DNA from: Sphingomonas abietis
GTDB taxonomy: Bacteria > Pseudomonadota > Alphaproteobacteria > Sphingomonadales > Sphingomonadaceae
Direction of reading: 5' to 3'
Assembly (NCBI RefSeq): GCF_027625475.1
Contig: NZ_CP115174.1
Span: forward strand, 241,001 to 305,000
Length of the DNA: 64,000 bases
In this document: positions 23,807-33,101 of the stretch, piece by piece
How positions within the stretch are numbered: the stretch's first letter is position 1
Layout: every line of letters starts with the position of its first letter
Program-made: the position numbers and the translations under genes
Notes under the pieces: generated by a model
Seen by the model: the letters and a program-made list of their open reading frames with translations, nothing else
Database searches by the model: none
Told to the model about the DNA's origin: nothing

Positions 23807-26113
23807 ATGAAGGCATCACATACCCGCCGTCGGCTGGCGCTTGCGGGGGGCACCTCGCTCGCCTTGCTCGCCGCAGCATCCGCCTGTGCCGCGCAGGCCG
23901 CCGCGCCGTTGAGCGACGCTGCGGTGCGGGCGCGGGCCGACGCGCTGATCGCGCAGATGACGCCCGAGGAGAAAGCGGGGCAGATCACCCAATATTTCGA
24001 TTTCACCTCCGCGCCCGACGAAGCCAAGCGCGTCACCGGCGAGATGGCGGCGGGGCGCGCCGGTTCGCTGCTGTTCGTCACCGACCCGGCCGAGCTGGAC
24101 CGTCTGCAGCACATCGCGGTCGAGCAGACCCGGCTCAAAATCCCGCTGCTGTTCGGCTTCGACGTGATCCATGGCCTGCGCACGATCATGCCGGTGCCGA
24201 TCGCGATGGCGGCCAGCTGGGATCCGAAGCTCGCCGAGGACGGGCAGTCGGTCGCCGCTTCGGAGGCGCGCGCCATCGGCCTGCACTGGGCGTTCGCGCC
24301 GATGGTCGACATCGCCCGCGATCCGCGCTGGGGGCGCATCGTCGAAGGCGCCGGCGAGGATCCCTATCTGGGCTCGGCGATGGCCGCCGCGCAGGTTCGC
24401 GGTTTCCAGGGCGCCTATATCGGCAGCCCCGGCCATATCATCGCCGGCCCCAAGCATTTCGCCGGCTATGGCGGCGCGCTGGGCGGTCGCGACTATGACG
24501 AGGTCAACCTGTCCGACAGCGAATTGTGGAACGTCTACCTCAAGCCGTTCAAGGCGGCGGTGGACGCCGGCGCCGGCAATATCATGAGCGCCTATATGGG
24601 GCTCAACGGCACGCCGGCATCGGGCAACCGCTGGCTGCTGACCGACGTGCTGCGCAAGAGCTGGGGCTTCAAGGGCTTCGTCGTGACCGATGCGGGCGCC
24701 GCCCATGATCTGATGACCCATGGCTTCGCGGCCGACAATCAGGATGCCGGCGTCCGCGCGCTGACCGCCGGTGTCGACATGGAGATGGCGCCGCCGTTCG
24801 GCGAATCCGCCTTCAAGACGCTTCCCCAGTCGCTGGCGGACGGCAAGATCACGACCGCCCAGCTCGACGAGGCCGTGCGCACCGTGCTGGAGACGAAGAT
24901 CCGGATGGGACTGTTCGAGCATCCCTATGTCGACGTGAAGGCGGCCCAGCGCGTGCTCGACGATCCCGATCATCGGGTGACGGCCCGTATCGCGGCGGAA
25001 CGCACCGCCGTGCTGCTGCGCAACGAGGGCGGTCTGCTGCCGCTCGACCGCAAGGGGGTGAAATCGATCGCTGTGCTCGGCCCGCTCGCCGATTCCAAGC
25101 GCGATACGTTGGGGCCCTGGGTGTTCGACCAGAATAACGACGAGACGGTGACGGTGCTGGCCGGCATCAAGGCCAAGGTCGGCGCCGGCGTCCGCGTCGA
25201 CTATTCGGCGGGCGTCAGCATCCCGCCGCGGATGTTCCCGTCGATCTTCGAGACCGGGCCGATGGCCGCGGCCCCGCGCGTGACGGTGGACGACGACACC
25301 GAGATCCAGCGCGCCGTCAAGCTGGCGCGGGCCGCCGATATCGCGGTGCTGGTGCTGGGCGAGGGCTGGAGCATGGCCGGCGAGCAGGCCTCGCGCTCGT
25401 CCTTCGATCTGCCGGGCCGCCAGCAGGAATTGCTCGACGCCGTGACCGCCACCGGCAAGCCGGTCATCGTGCTGCTGATGAGCGCGCGACCGCTCGAACT
25501 GAAGGGCCGCAAGCCCCAGGCGCTGATGGACATCTGGTATCCGGGATCGCAGGGCGGCGCGGCGGTCGCCAACCTGCTCTTCGGTGAGGTCTCGCCGGGC
25601 GGCAAGCTGCCCTACACCTGGCCGCGCGATATCGGCCAGGTGCCGCTGCCCTATGCGCATCTGACGTCGTTCCAGCCGAAGACCGCCGAGCAGCGCTATT
25701 GGAACGAACCCAACTCGCCGCTTTACCCGTTCGGCTACGGGCTCAGCTACTCGACCTTCGCCTTCTCCAATCTCAGGATCGACAAGGCGCGGGTGGCGCT
25801 GAACGAGGCGGTGCCGGTTTCGGTCGACGTGAAGAATATAGGCGCGCGCAAGGCCGACGAGGTCGCGCAGCTTTACATCCACCAGCGATACGGCACTGCC
25901 GCCCGGCCGGTGCGGGAACTCAAGGGCTTTCAGCGCATCACCCTCAATCCGGGCGAAAGCCGGACGGTGCATTTCCTGCTGAAGCCGGAGGATCTCAGCT
26001 ATTGGGCGTCTTCGACCCGCAGCTTCGTGCAGGATCAGACGGTTTTCGACGTGTTCGCCGGCGACGACTCCACCGCGTCGCTGACCGGGTCGTTCGAGGT
26101 CAAGCAGCCCTGA
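23807..26113 (+). CDS. bglX: Exported GH3 beta-glucosidase, BglX type
   Basis: A 768-residue glycoside hydrolase with a signal peptide (LALAGGTSLALLAAASACAAQA). The N-terminal GH3 barrel contains GFDVIHGLRTIMPVPIAMAASWDP, HWAFAPMVDIARDPRWGRIVEGAGEDPYLGSAMA and IIAGPKHFAGYG. The nucleophile is D295 in FVVTDAGAAHD, where many BglX proteins have SDH. The C-terminal GH3 domain and fibronectin III-like domain follow (FGYGLSYSTF, GFQRITLNPGESRTVHF). It removes terminal beta-linked glucose from oligosaccharides in the periplasm. ATG 23807 has AAGGGGA upstream. A strong hairpin follows the stop. Confidence 0.93.
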   Translation: MKASHTRRRLALAGGTSLALLAAASACAAQAAAPLSDAAVRARADALIAQMTPEEKAGQITQYFDFTSAPDEAKRVTGEMAAGRAGSLLFVTDPAELDRLQHIAVEQTRLKIPLLFGFDVIHGLRTIMPVPIAMAASWDPKLAEDGQSVAASEARAIGLHWAFAPMVDIARDPRWGRIVEGAGEDPYLGSAMAAAQVRGFQGAYIGSPGHIIAGPKHFAGYGGALGGRDYDEVNLSDSELWNVYLKPFKAAVDAGAGNIMSAYMGLNGTPASGNRWLLTDVLRKSWGFKGFVVTDAGAAHDLMTHGFAADNQDAGVRALTAGVDMEMAPPFGESAFKTLPQSLADGKITTAQLDEAVRTVLETKIRMGLFEHPYVDVKAAQRVLDDPDHRVTARIAAERTAVLLRNEGGLLPLDRKGVKSIAVLGPLADSKRDTLGPWVFDQNNDETVTVLAGIKAKVGAGVRVDYSAGVSIPPRMFPSIFETGPMAAAPRVTVDDDTEIQRAVKLARAADIAVLVLGEGWSMAGEQASRSSFDLPGRQQELLDAVTATGKPVIVLLMSARPLELKGRKPQALMDIWYPGSQGGAAVANLLFGEVSPGGKLPYTWPRDIGQVPLPYAHLTSFQPKTAEQRYWNEPNSPLYPFGYGLSYSTFAFSNLRIDKARVALNEAVPVSVDVKNIGARKADEVAQLYIHQRYGTAARPVRELKGFQRITLNPGESRTVHFLLKPEDLSYWASSTRSFVQDQTVFDVFAGDDSTASLTGSFEVKQP

Positions 26114-26139
26114 GCCGAGCGCGCCTCGCGCGCCATCAT

Positions 26140-26173
26140 GCCGCCGCCGTTCGATCGTCCGAACGGCGGCGGC
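26140..26173 (+). terminator. Hairpin terminator after beta-glucosidase
   Basis: A perfect 14-bp stem, GCCGCCGCCGTTCG (26140-26153) with its complement (26160-26173), and a six-base loop, ATCGTC. It begins 26 bases after the bglX stop. The T tract is short (ACTTTG), so termination is inferred from stem strength and position. Confidence 0.65.
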
Positions 26174-26342
26174 GACTTTGCCCGGAAGCAGGATTTCGCA
26201 CGCAGCGGGTCGTCCATTTCATGATAGGCTGGCGTCGCCGTCCACAACGCGATTCTCCATCGTCGGCGACCAGGCTGACGGGCCTGGAGTGTGGTCTTGT
26301 GGCGGCCCGTACTCGCTTGAGCCGCTTACAAGGAGACGTGAC

Positions 26343-27209
26343 ATGCCGATCCACACCACGCGTGACGGAACCCAGATCTACTATCGCGATTGGGGCAAGG
26401 GCCGGCCGGTCGTGTTCAGCCATGGCTGGCCGCTGACGGGCGATGCCTGGGAGGGACAGATGATGTTCCTGCGCGCCCACGGCTTTCGTGCCATCGCGCA
26501 CGATCGGCGCGGCAATGGCCGCTCCGATCAGCCCGATTTCGGCAATGACGTCGATACATGGGCGGACGATCTCGCCGGCCTGATCGAGCATCTCGATCTC
26601 GAGCAGGTCGTCCTCGTCGGCCATTCGACGGGCGGTGGCGAGGTCGCACGCTACATCAGCCGGCACGGCAGCGGCCGCGTCGCCAAGGTCGTGCTGCTGG
26701 ATTCGATCGTGCCGCGGATGCTGCAGGCCCCCGACAACCCGGCCGGCGTTCCCATCGAGGGGATCGACCAGATCCGGGCCGGTACGCTCGCCAACCGGTC
26801 GCAATTCTTCCAGGATGTCGCGATGCCCTTTTTCGGCGCCAACCGAGAAGGCTCGAAGGTCACGCAGGGGATGCGTGACCTGTTCTGGTTCCAGGGCCTG
26901 CAGGGTGGGCTGCTCGCGGAATATGAGACATCCTATAGCTGGGAGATCGATTATACCGAGGATGCGCGCCGCATCGACGTGCCGACGCTGGTGATCCATG
27001 GCGACGACGATCAGATCGTGCCGATCGACGCCGGCGGCCGGCGCGCGGCCGAGATCATCCCGAATGCCCGCCTGATCGTCTATCCGGGCGGCAATCACGG
27101 CATCGCGATCACCGATCCCGATCGGGTCAACGCCGATCTGCTCGCATTTCTGAACGAGGCGGCGCCGACGCCGGCGGCGGAGCAGGCCGCGGAGCCGGCG
27201 ACGGCATGA
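26343..27209 (+). CDS. Alpha/beta hydrolase, non-haem chloroperoxidase/esterase type
   Basis: A 288-residue cytoplasmic hydrolase. The oxyanion segment is FSHGWPLTGDAWEGQM, the nucleophile elbow is GHSTGGGEVARY (Ser in GxSxG), the acid is in VIHGDDDQIVPID and the catalytic His in PGGNHGIAITDPD. The DRRGNGRSDQP motif and overall pattern match the cofactor-free haloperoxidase/esterase group. Natural substrates of this group are poorly known; annotation as chloroperoxidase reflects a side reaction. A ribosome site, AAGGAG, precedes ATG 26343. A 14-residue Ala/Pro/Glu tail ends the protein. Confidence 0.87.
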   Translation: MPIHTTRDGTQIYYRDWGKGRPVVFSHGWPLTGDAWEGQMMFLRAHGFRAIAHDRRGNGRSDQPDFGNDVDTWADDLAGLIEHLDLEQVVLVGHSTGGGEVARYISRHGSGRVAKVVLLDSIVPRMLQAPDNPAGVPIEGIDQIRAGTLANRSQFFQDVAMPFFGANREGSKVTQGMRDLFWFQGLQGGLLAEYETSYSWEIDYTEDARRIDVPTLVIHGDDDQIVPIDAGGRRAAEIIPNARLIVYPGGNHGIAITDPDRVNADLLAFLNEAAPTPAAEQAAEPATA

Positions 27210-27315
27210 TGCGGCGGTGACATGCGGCGGGGTGTGCGCTTCGGCGTCGTGCCCCGCCTGTCCGCTCCCGATAGGCCGCATAAGCCGGCGATCGGCGGGC
27301 TCATTCTCGGGTCGA

Positions 27316-28389
27316 TCATTCGCGATCGGCCCGGCCACAGGGCGGGTGTGTCCGGAACATTTTTCGCAACAGGCGGTCACGCTCGGCAGGCGTGGCCGAA
27401 AACATCCGATCCGCGCCGAGATAAGCCAGTGCGACATGGCGATAGCAGAGCCGGTAGTCGGCGGCGGTGGCGGCGCCGAAGCCATATCGACCGGCGTCGG
27501 CGGCCAGCGCCCGATCCGCCCCCGCGATCGCGGCATCGGCAAATATCCAGTTCTGGTCCGACAGGTGATGGATCAGGCATTCGGGCGTGATCGTCACGGG
27601 ATATAGCCGTGCGTCGACACTGGCCACCAACGCCGCCGCCCCGAGCCATGCGGCCAAAAGGGCGGGATCGACGCCGTGGGCGCAGGCCTGCACCATCACC
27701 TGCGATGGAGGAAATCCGCGCCGCATCGCTTCGGCGAGCCCCAGGATGTGATGGGCACCGGTTCCTGCGACAGGGATTTCCGGGGTCAACATGCCGTCGG
27801 CCCGCCATTGCAGGGTGAGCGCCTTGGCCCAGTCGTGCCACAGCGCCGCCGTGACGATCTGGTCTTCATCGATGCCGGTTGCGTGGGATTGCCGGGCATA
27901 TAGCCCGATCTGCGCACGGGCACTGGCGATGTTGAAGGCGACATGGAGGGCGAGGCCGCCCGGCCAGCTGTGATGCGATACGCCATCGCCACCGGCGGCC
28001 AGCAGATCCGGCGACGGCAGCCGGGGGCAGGGAGTCCCGGCGTCGCGGAGCGGCGGGAACAGCCCCTGGCTCGCCGCCGCATCGGACAGCGACGCATCGA
28101 TCCAGCCGTGCGCGCGCAGGCTGTCGATAATGCCGTGCTCGCGCGTCGCATCCATGCCGATCCGGTGCCGGATGCAATCGTCCGGATCGAAGAGGGCGGC
28201 GATCGTCGCGCGGCGCAGGGCGGGATCGCGCACATTCTCTGCCGATGCGCGCACCCGGCCGATCGCGTCGCGCACCAGCGGCGAGGAGCGCGCGATCGCG
28301 GCCATGCGCTGCTGCGGATCGGGCGGTGTCGCGTGCCCCGCACCGGCCGCCAGCAGAAGAGTGAAGGCGAAACGGAGAAATCGTGTCAT
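27316..28389 (-). CDS. Exported HD-domain protein coupled to a TonB receptor
   Basis: A 357-residue protein with a signal peptide (TRFLRFAFTLLLAAGAGHA, then TPPDP). Within it is a set of residues arranged as in HD-superfamily metal phosphohydrolases: HHSWPGGLALH (H139, H140, H149), LWHDWAK (H185-D186), GAHHILG (H213, H214) and VASVDA (D259). HD proteins are nearly always cytoplasmic, so an exported one is unusual. Its ATG shares a base with the receptor stop (TGATG), so translation is coupled. I infer a periplasmic hydrolase acting on whatever the receptor imports, possibly a phosphate ester. The family assignment rests on motif pattern alone. Confidence 0.65.
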   Translation of the reverse strand: MTRFLRFAFTLLLAAGAGHATPPDPQQRMAAIARSSPLVRDAIGRVRASAENVRDPALRRATIAALFDPDDCIRHRIGMDATREHGIIDSLRAHGWIDASLSDAAASQGLFPPLRDAGTPCPRLPSPDLLAAGGDGVSHHSWPGGLALHVAFNIASARAQIGLYARQSHATGIDEDQIVTAALWHDWAKALTLQWRADGMLTPEIPVAGTGAHHILGLAEAMRRGFPPSQVMVQACAHGVDPALLAAWLGAAALVASVDARLYPVTITPECLIHHLSDQNWIFADAAIAGADRALAADAGRYGFGAATAADYRLCYRHVALAYLGADRMFSATPAERDRLLRKMFRTHPPCGRADRE

Positions 28390-31300
28390 CACCAGGCCCG
28401 ATCGAAGCGCATACCGATGAGCCGGCCGCTCACCACGGTTTCAGGAACGGCATCGCTGGAGCGGCCGAGCGTCGCGCGATAGGCGATGTCGTCGAGCGCG
28501 TTGCGGACCATCAGGCGCAGCGTCGTGCGCGCATCGAACGCGTAAGCGATGCTGAGATCGAGACGGCGCGATGGACGCACCCAATCGTCGATCGCGCTCC
28601 CGTTGAGCGAGGCGCCGGCGCCCAGGGACGTGCCGTAGAGACCATATTGCTGCACATAGGCGCCGACGAAATCGAGCGCGGCATCCGCCGAGAGCCGATC
28701 GCGCGCATAGGCCAGTCGCAAGGTGGCCGCGTGTCCGGGGGCATATTGGGCGCGCTCGACCGGATCGAGAAGCGGGACATCGAGATGGACCCGGCTACGG
28801 AGCAGCGTCGCCTCGCCCCCCAGGCTCCAGCCGCGCAGTAGCGGCGTGAGCGATGCGAGCGGCCAATGGACGGTGAACTCCAGCCCGGTGATGTTCGCAG
28901 ACCCGCCATTATGCGGTTCGGTCACTTCGACGCTGCCTTCGCCTTCGCTCGTGCCGCCGATCAGGCTGGCGCTGCCCATGTCGTAGAGATAATGGTCGAG
29001 ATGCTTGGCAAAAGCGGAGAAAGAGGCCGACGCGCCGGCAGCGCCGCGCCACTCCACGGCCCAATCCGCATTATCGGCGTCGACCGCCTTGAGCCGGGGA
29101 TTGCCCTGCTCGACGATCCGGTCGCCATCCGTCTCCAGGGTGACGCTGGTTCCGCCGGACAGCTGGTAGTCGGCGGGTTGCGACTGGCTGCGCCACAGCC
29201 CGGCACGTAGCGTGAATCCCGGCAACGGGCGCCAGCGGGCGAGGATGCTGGGTAGGATCGCCCGATAGCTGCGGGCGCTCCGATTCCAGCCATAGTCGAT
29301 CCCGTCGAGGGCGACGCCGTTATTGCCGGATATCCAATAGATATTCGCGATATGGACCAGTTGCATCCGGATGCCGGGTTCGACCTCCAGCGCCTGGTTT
29401 CCCAGCCGCGCCATGCCGTGGATCGCGATACGCCGCTCATGCCCGAAGATGGTGGCGCCGTTGATGTCGTCGGCGCTGAGCGGCGCCGCCGTCGCCCCGG
29501 CAAACGCCGTCGCCAGCCGGTCGTCGTCGATCAGCGGCACGGGATAATCGTAGGTTCCGGGCAGCAAGGTACGGATGCTGCCGCTGGTCAGGCCGGTTTG
29601 GCCCAGCGTGGTGTCGGCCGGATAGGTATTGGGATAGCTCAGATTGACCAGCGATTGCGAACGGCGGGATCGCACGAACTCGATGCCGCCATCCAGCGAT
29701 CGCAAGGGGCCGAGATCGAGCGTGCGGCTGAGCGCGATGTCACCGCCCAGTCGCCTGTCCTGGCTATGCTGGACCTGCCTCTCCCCTTCGTCGTGAACCG
29801 GGAAGGTGAGGGCCCTGCCCAGCAGCGCTTCATCCTGGGGGGTGAGGACAGGCATCGGGAAGCGGCCGTTCGGCGCGACCGAAAGCCCGCCGGAGAGGCC
29901 GCTGGCCTGAGGACTCCAGAAGGAGATTTCGAGATGGTCCGGCCGCCCGGTGTCGCCGGATGCCGCGAATGCCCTGGCGACGATATCGGTGCGATCGCCG
30001 CGCCAGTGCGCACCGATTTGGCCAAGCGCGAGACGCGACGATTCCGGATTCGTCTCGAACCAGTAATGCAGTTCGGATTTCACGCTCTGCGTGCGGTAGA
30101 GGCCACCGCCGATCGGGATATGCGCGAGATAGCTCGCATCGCGTCCGCCCTGAAAGCCGATCTGGAAGACATCCTGTCGGGTATGCTCGTCCGCATAGCT
30201 GAACTTCGCGAACAGGCTGAGCCGATCGGTCGCCCGGACATCGACGGCGCCATGCAGCGTGATGTCCCGGCTCGCCCCCCGCGTGATCTGCGCGTTGACC
30301 GAGGTCAGCATCAGGTTGCGGGCCGGGTCGAGGCCGGGGGCGCTGTTCCCCGCCGCATCGGTGACGGCATATTCGAGATTGCCGGATTGATAGGTCTGCT
30401 CGGCATTCGTAAAGGCCCGGCGGGCATAATCGGCCCCGATCGTCACCGCCAGCTGGTCGTCGGCGAAGAGCCCGGCGAAGGTGAACCCCGCGCCGATGCT
30501 GGCGGCATCCTGCCGATAGTAGAGCGCGCGCTGATCGAGCGCGGCCAGGCCGTGGACGTGAAGCCCCCGTATCGCCGGATCACGCGGATCCGGCCCGCTG
30601 ATGTCGATCACCCCGGCATCGGCATCGCCGGCATGATCGGGGCCGAGCATCTTGACCACCGATATGCGGGTGAACCCGTCCGCCGGCAGCAGGCCCAATT
30701 CGGTGCCACGACTGTAAGGAAGGCTCTGGGGCAGGGCGATGCCGTCGATGCGGGTTTCGATATAGCCGCCGTTCAGGCCGCGCAGCGCGATGAAGTCGCC
30801 TTCGGCGCGGGCGGCGTGATCGATGCCGCCCATGCTGCCCTCCAGCGAGGTAGAGAGGGTGAGCACCCCCGGCAGCCGTCCCAGCGCCTCGGCCGCGGTG
30901 CGATCGGGCAGGCGACGGATATCGGCGGCACTGAGCGTCGATTGCAACGACAGGCTGCTTGCCGCCGCCAGCGGCGGATCGGCATCGGGCGTCGCCGAGA
31001 CGAGGATCGGCTGGTCGCTATGCGTCGCGCCCGGAAGCGGCCGCAATGCCCCGCGGATCGCGAGGTGGGGAGCCCCGGAAGCGTGCGGAACGAGCATCAG
31101 CGCGCCGCCCGGCGCCTGCACGATCCGCAGCGGCGTTCCCTGCGTCATCTGCCGCAGGGCGGACGCGAAATCGTCGGCATCGACGGCGTGGGTGCGCAGG
31201 CCGGCGACGTTGCCGGGTGCGAACAGGATGTTGCGCCCGGTCTGGCGCGCGAGCGTCAGCAGCGCATCGGGCATCGCCATCGGCGGCAGGTGGATGGCCC

Positions 31301-31409
31301 GCGCCGTCGCTGATCCTGCAAGGCCGAACAGCATCGCCGTGGCGAGCATGGATCGACCGGCGCGACGGGCGGGATCAGCGATGCCGCCGTACCGCGTAGC
31401 CAGCGCCAT
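28389..31409 (-). CDS. TonB-dependent transducer-type receptor with STN domain
   Basis: A 1006-residue outer-membrane receptor. After the signal sequence comes an STN (secretin/TonB N-terminal) domain at about residues 38-108 (IHLPPMAMPDALLTLARQTG, then VDADDFASALRQM). This domain contacts a FecR-type anti-sigma factor. The plug follows, with RLPDRTAAEALGRLPGV, EGDFIALRGLNGGYIETRIDG and DADAGVIDI, then a barrel ending GRLIGMRFDRAW. It is encoded directly after fecI- and fecR-like genes, overlapping the latter by 35 bases if ATG 31409 is used; ATG 31349 is an alternative. The plug and barrel resemble the receptor encoded at 33102-35951, so the two are paralogues. Confidence 0.9.
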   Translation of the reverse strand: MALATRYGGIADPARRAGRSMLATAMLFGLAGSATARAIHLPPMAMPDALLTLARQTGRNILFAPGNVAGLRTHAVDADDFASALRQMTQGTPLRIVQAPGGALMLVPHASGAPHLAIRGALRPLPGATHSDQPILVSATPDADPPLAAASSLSLQSTLSAADIRRLPDRTAAEALGRLPGVLTLSTSLEGSMGGIDHAARAEGDFIALRGLNGGYIETRIDGIALPQSLPYSRGTELGLLPADGFTRISVVKMLGPDHAGDADAGVIDISGPDPRDPAIRGLHVHGLAALDQRALYYRQDAASIGAGFTFAGLFADDQLAVTIGADYARRAFTNAEQTYQSGNLEYAVTDAAGNSAPGLDPARNLMLTSVNAQITRGASRDITLHGAVDVRATDRLSLFAKFSYADEHTRQDVFQIGFQGGRDASYLAHIPIGGGLYRTQSVKSELHYWFETNPESSRLALGQIGAHWRGDRTDIVARAFAASGDTGRPDHLEISFWSPQASGLSGGLSVAPNGRFPMPVLTPQDEALLGRALTFPVHDEGERQVQHSQDRRLGGDIALSRTLDLGPLRSLDGGIEFVRSRRSQSLVNLSYPNTYPADTTLGQTGLTSGSIRTLLPGTYDYPVPLIDDDRLATAFAGATAAPLSADDINGATIFGHERRIAIHGMARLGNQALEVEPGIRMQLVHIANIYWISGNNGVALDGIDYGWNRSARSYRAILPSILARWRPLPGFTLRAGLWRSQSQPADYQLSGGTSVTLETDGDRIVEQGNPRLKAVDADNADWAVEWRGAAGASASFSAFAKHLDHYLYDMGSASLIGGTSEGEGSVEVTEPHNGGSANITGLEFTVHWPLASLTPLLRGWSLGGEATLLRSRVHLDVPLLDPVERAQYAPGHAATLRLAYARDRLSADAALDFVGAYVQQYGLYGTSLGAGASLNGSAIDDWVRPSRRLDLSIAYAFDARTTLRLMVRNALDDIAYRATLGRSSDAVPETVVSGRLIGMRFDRAW

Positions 31410-32328
31410 CGGCCGTCCAGCTGACAGGGTAGAGCGTGGCCAGCGCGGTCAGGAAGCCTTCGACATCGTCGCCGGCGTAGCTCCCGCTCACCGGCAGCCT
31501 GCCAAGCTCCGGTTCGGCGAGCCTGATCCGGGGTGCCCCCAGGGACGCAAAGCGCGACACCACCTCCGCAAGGGGGATATCCCTGGCGACGATACGGCCA
31601 TCGCGCCAGGCCAAGGCATCGTCGGCGTCGACGGTGCTGACGGTCGCATGGTCGCCATGGACATCGATCCGCTGCCCGGGCGACGGCGTGGCGATGAGGG
31701 CGCCGGTGGCGGCATCCTCGACCGCGATGCTGCCGCGCGCCAGCAGCACGGACACGCCCTGTCGATCCGAAACCGAAAAGAGCGTGCCGTGGTCCACGGT
31801 TCGCACGCCGCCGGCATCGACCACGAACGGGCGCCACGCGTGACGCACGTCGAACGCCACCTCGCCTTGGATCGAGACGGTGCGCGCCAGCGGCGTCGTC
31901 CGTATCGCCAGGCGACTGCCCGGCGCGAGCCACGCACGGGTGCCATCGGCGAGCGCGACCATGCGGCGTTCATGCGGCCCGGTCGCGATCGTGGCGCTGT
32001 GGATCGACCCGAACCAGAGCAAGGCGGCGGCGACCCCGGCGAGGGCCATGCCGCCGACAGGCATGAGCCGGCCGACGCTCGCCCCGAACGCCCGAGCGCG
32101 CCCGGCATCGCGGGTTCGCCCCCGGGCACCGGCGAGCCGGGCGGCGTCCGGCGCCATCGCCCAGGCGCGCTGGACGAGGTCCATCGCGGCGACATGGTCT
32201 GGCGCTTCCGACAGCCAGAGACGGAAGGCGGCACGATCGGCGTCGCTGCCGGAGCGGGCACGCTCCATCCATTGCGCGGCCTCGGCGAGCAGGCGGTCGC
32301 CGTCGGGGAACCAGCCGCCTTCAGTCAT
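31375..32328 (-). CDS. FecR-family anti-sigma factor
   Basis: A 317-residue single-pass inner-membrane regulator. The N-terminal cytoplasmic domain carries AAQWMERARSGSDADRAAFRLWLSEAPDHVAAMDLV, the sigma-binding motif of FecR proteins. A membrane helix follows (VGGMALAGVAAALLWFGS), then the periplasmic FecR domain, with RRMVALADGTRAWLAPGSRLAI, GEVAFDV and GTLFSVSDRQGVSVLLARGSIAVE. The last 80 residues (IPLAEVVSRFASLGAPRIRLAEPELG) resemble an STN-like domain. I choose ATG 32328, which overlaps the sigma gene stop; an upstream ATG at 32376 is inside that gene. It relays ligand binding by the receptor to the sigma factor. Confidence 0.92.
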   Translation of the reverse strand: MTEGGWFPDGDRLLAEAAQWMERARSGSDADRAAFRLWLSEAPDHVAAMDLVQRAWAMAPDAARLAGARGRTRDAGRARAFGASVGRLMPVGGMALAGVAAALLWFGSIHSATIATGPHERRMVALADGTRAWLAPGSRLAIRTTPLARTVSIQGEVAFDVRHAWRPFVVDAGGVRTVDHGTLFSVSDRQGVSVLLARGSIAVEDAATGALIATPSPGQRIDVHGDHATVSTVDADDALAWRDGRIVARDIPLAEVVSRFASLGAPRIRLAEPELGRLPVSGSYAGDDVEGFLTALATLYPVSWTADGAGYAVRRHR

Positions 32329-32875
32329 GCCGGGAGCCCAATTGGCGGGCGAGGCGCGCCAGCGATCGTTCGACATGATGGGATACGGCCTTGGGCGTGA
32401 TGCCGAGCCGCAACGCGGCCTCCTTGTGACTCAGTCCCTCGACCCGGACGAGCAGGAAAGCATCGCGCGCGACCGGGCCCAGTTCCTGGATGGCCTTCGC
32501 GACATGCGCGAGTTCCTGCCGCCCGCTCAGGGTGCGTTCGGGATCGGCGCCTTCGTCACGGATCAGCATATCATCGACCGTGACATGCTCTTCGGCCATG
32601 CGGACATTTTTCCTGCGATGATGGTCTATCAGGAGGTTAGACGCGATCCTGACGAGAAATCCCCGCCAGCTGCGGACATCCTCCTGCGGCGGCGCGGACA
32701 GGACGCGCAGATAGACGTCCTGAACGAAATCCTCGACGTCCTCGGACGGGCCGATCCGGCGCCGGAGATAGGCGCGCAAGGCGGGCTCATGATCGGTAAC
32801 GTCGGGCGGAGCATGATCGGATGCGCGCCCGGGCACATCGGCACCCGCGCGTGTGCGCCTGCCATCGCTATCCAT
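32321..32875 (-). CDS. ECF RNA polymerase sigma factor, FecI-like
   Basis: A 184-residue ECF sigma factor. Region 2 reads PALRAYLRRRIGPSEDVEDFVQDVYLRVL with WRGFLVRIASNLLIDHHRR; region 4 reads ELGPVARDAFLLVRVEGLSHKEAALRLGITPKAVSHHVERSLARL. This is the FecI branch, which is paired with FecR anti-sigma proteins. I choose ATG 32875, which has GGAG six bases upstream; ATG 32929 adds 18 residues without a ribosome site. It should direct transcription of the STN receptor and perhaps of the divergent receptor gene. A GTCAC-TTCC-GTGAC inverted repeat lies in the divergent gap. Confidence 0.93.
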   Translation of the reverse strand: MDSDGRRTRAGADVPGRASDHAPPDVTDHEPALRAYLRRRIGPSEDVEDFVQDVYLRVLSAPPQEDVRSWRGFLVRIASNLLIDHHRRKNVRMAEEHVTVDDMLIRDEGADPERTLSGRQELAHVAKAIQELGPVARDAFLLVRVEGLSHKEAALRLGITPKAVSHHVERSLARLARQLGSRHD

Positions 32876-32985
32876 TTCAAGCTCCAGCAAACCCACGAAT
32901 GTCCGCCCGCTAGAGGCCAGCGATTGCATGATTGTGACGATATCCGTCGCGCCCTGAAAGGCGCGCCAATTAGCCGCGCATCCGT

Positions 32986-32999
32986 GTCACTTCCGTGAC
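32986..32999. promoter_or_regulatory. Inverted repeat in the fecI/receptor divergent gap
   Basis: GTCAC-TTCC-GTGAC is a perfect inverted repeat of five-base arms. It lies 111 bases from the sigma gene start and 103 bases from the divergent receptor start. It may be an operator for either direction. No partner regulator is known. Confidence 0.35.
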
Positions 33000-33101
33000 G
33001 AAAACGACGGAATCTTTTTGCGGGGAAACGCCGAAATCGCCGCGTCTGATCCTGCGAGGGGCGGCCAATCCGGCCGGCTTCGCGAAGACAAGGGACTGAC
33101 G

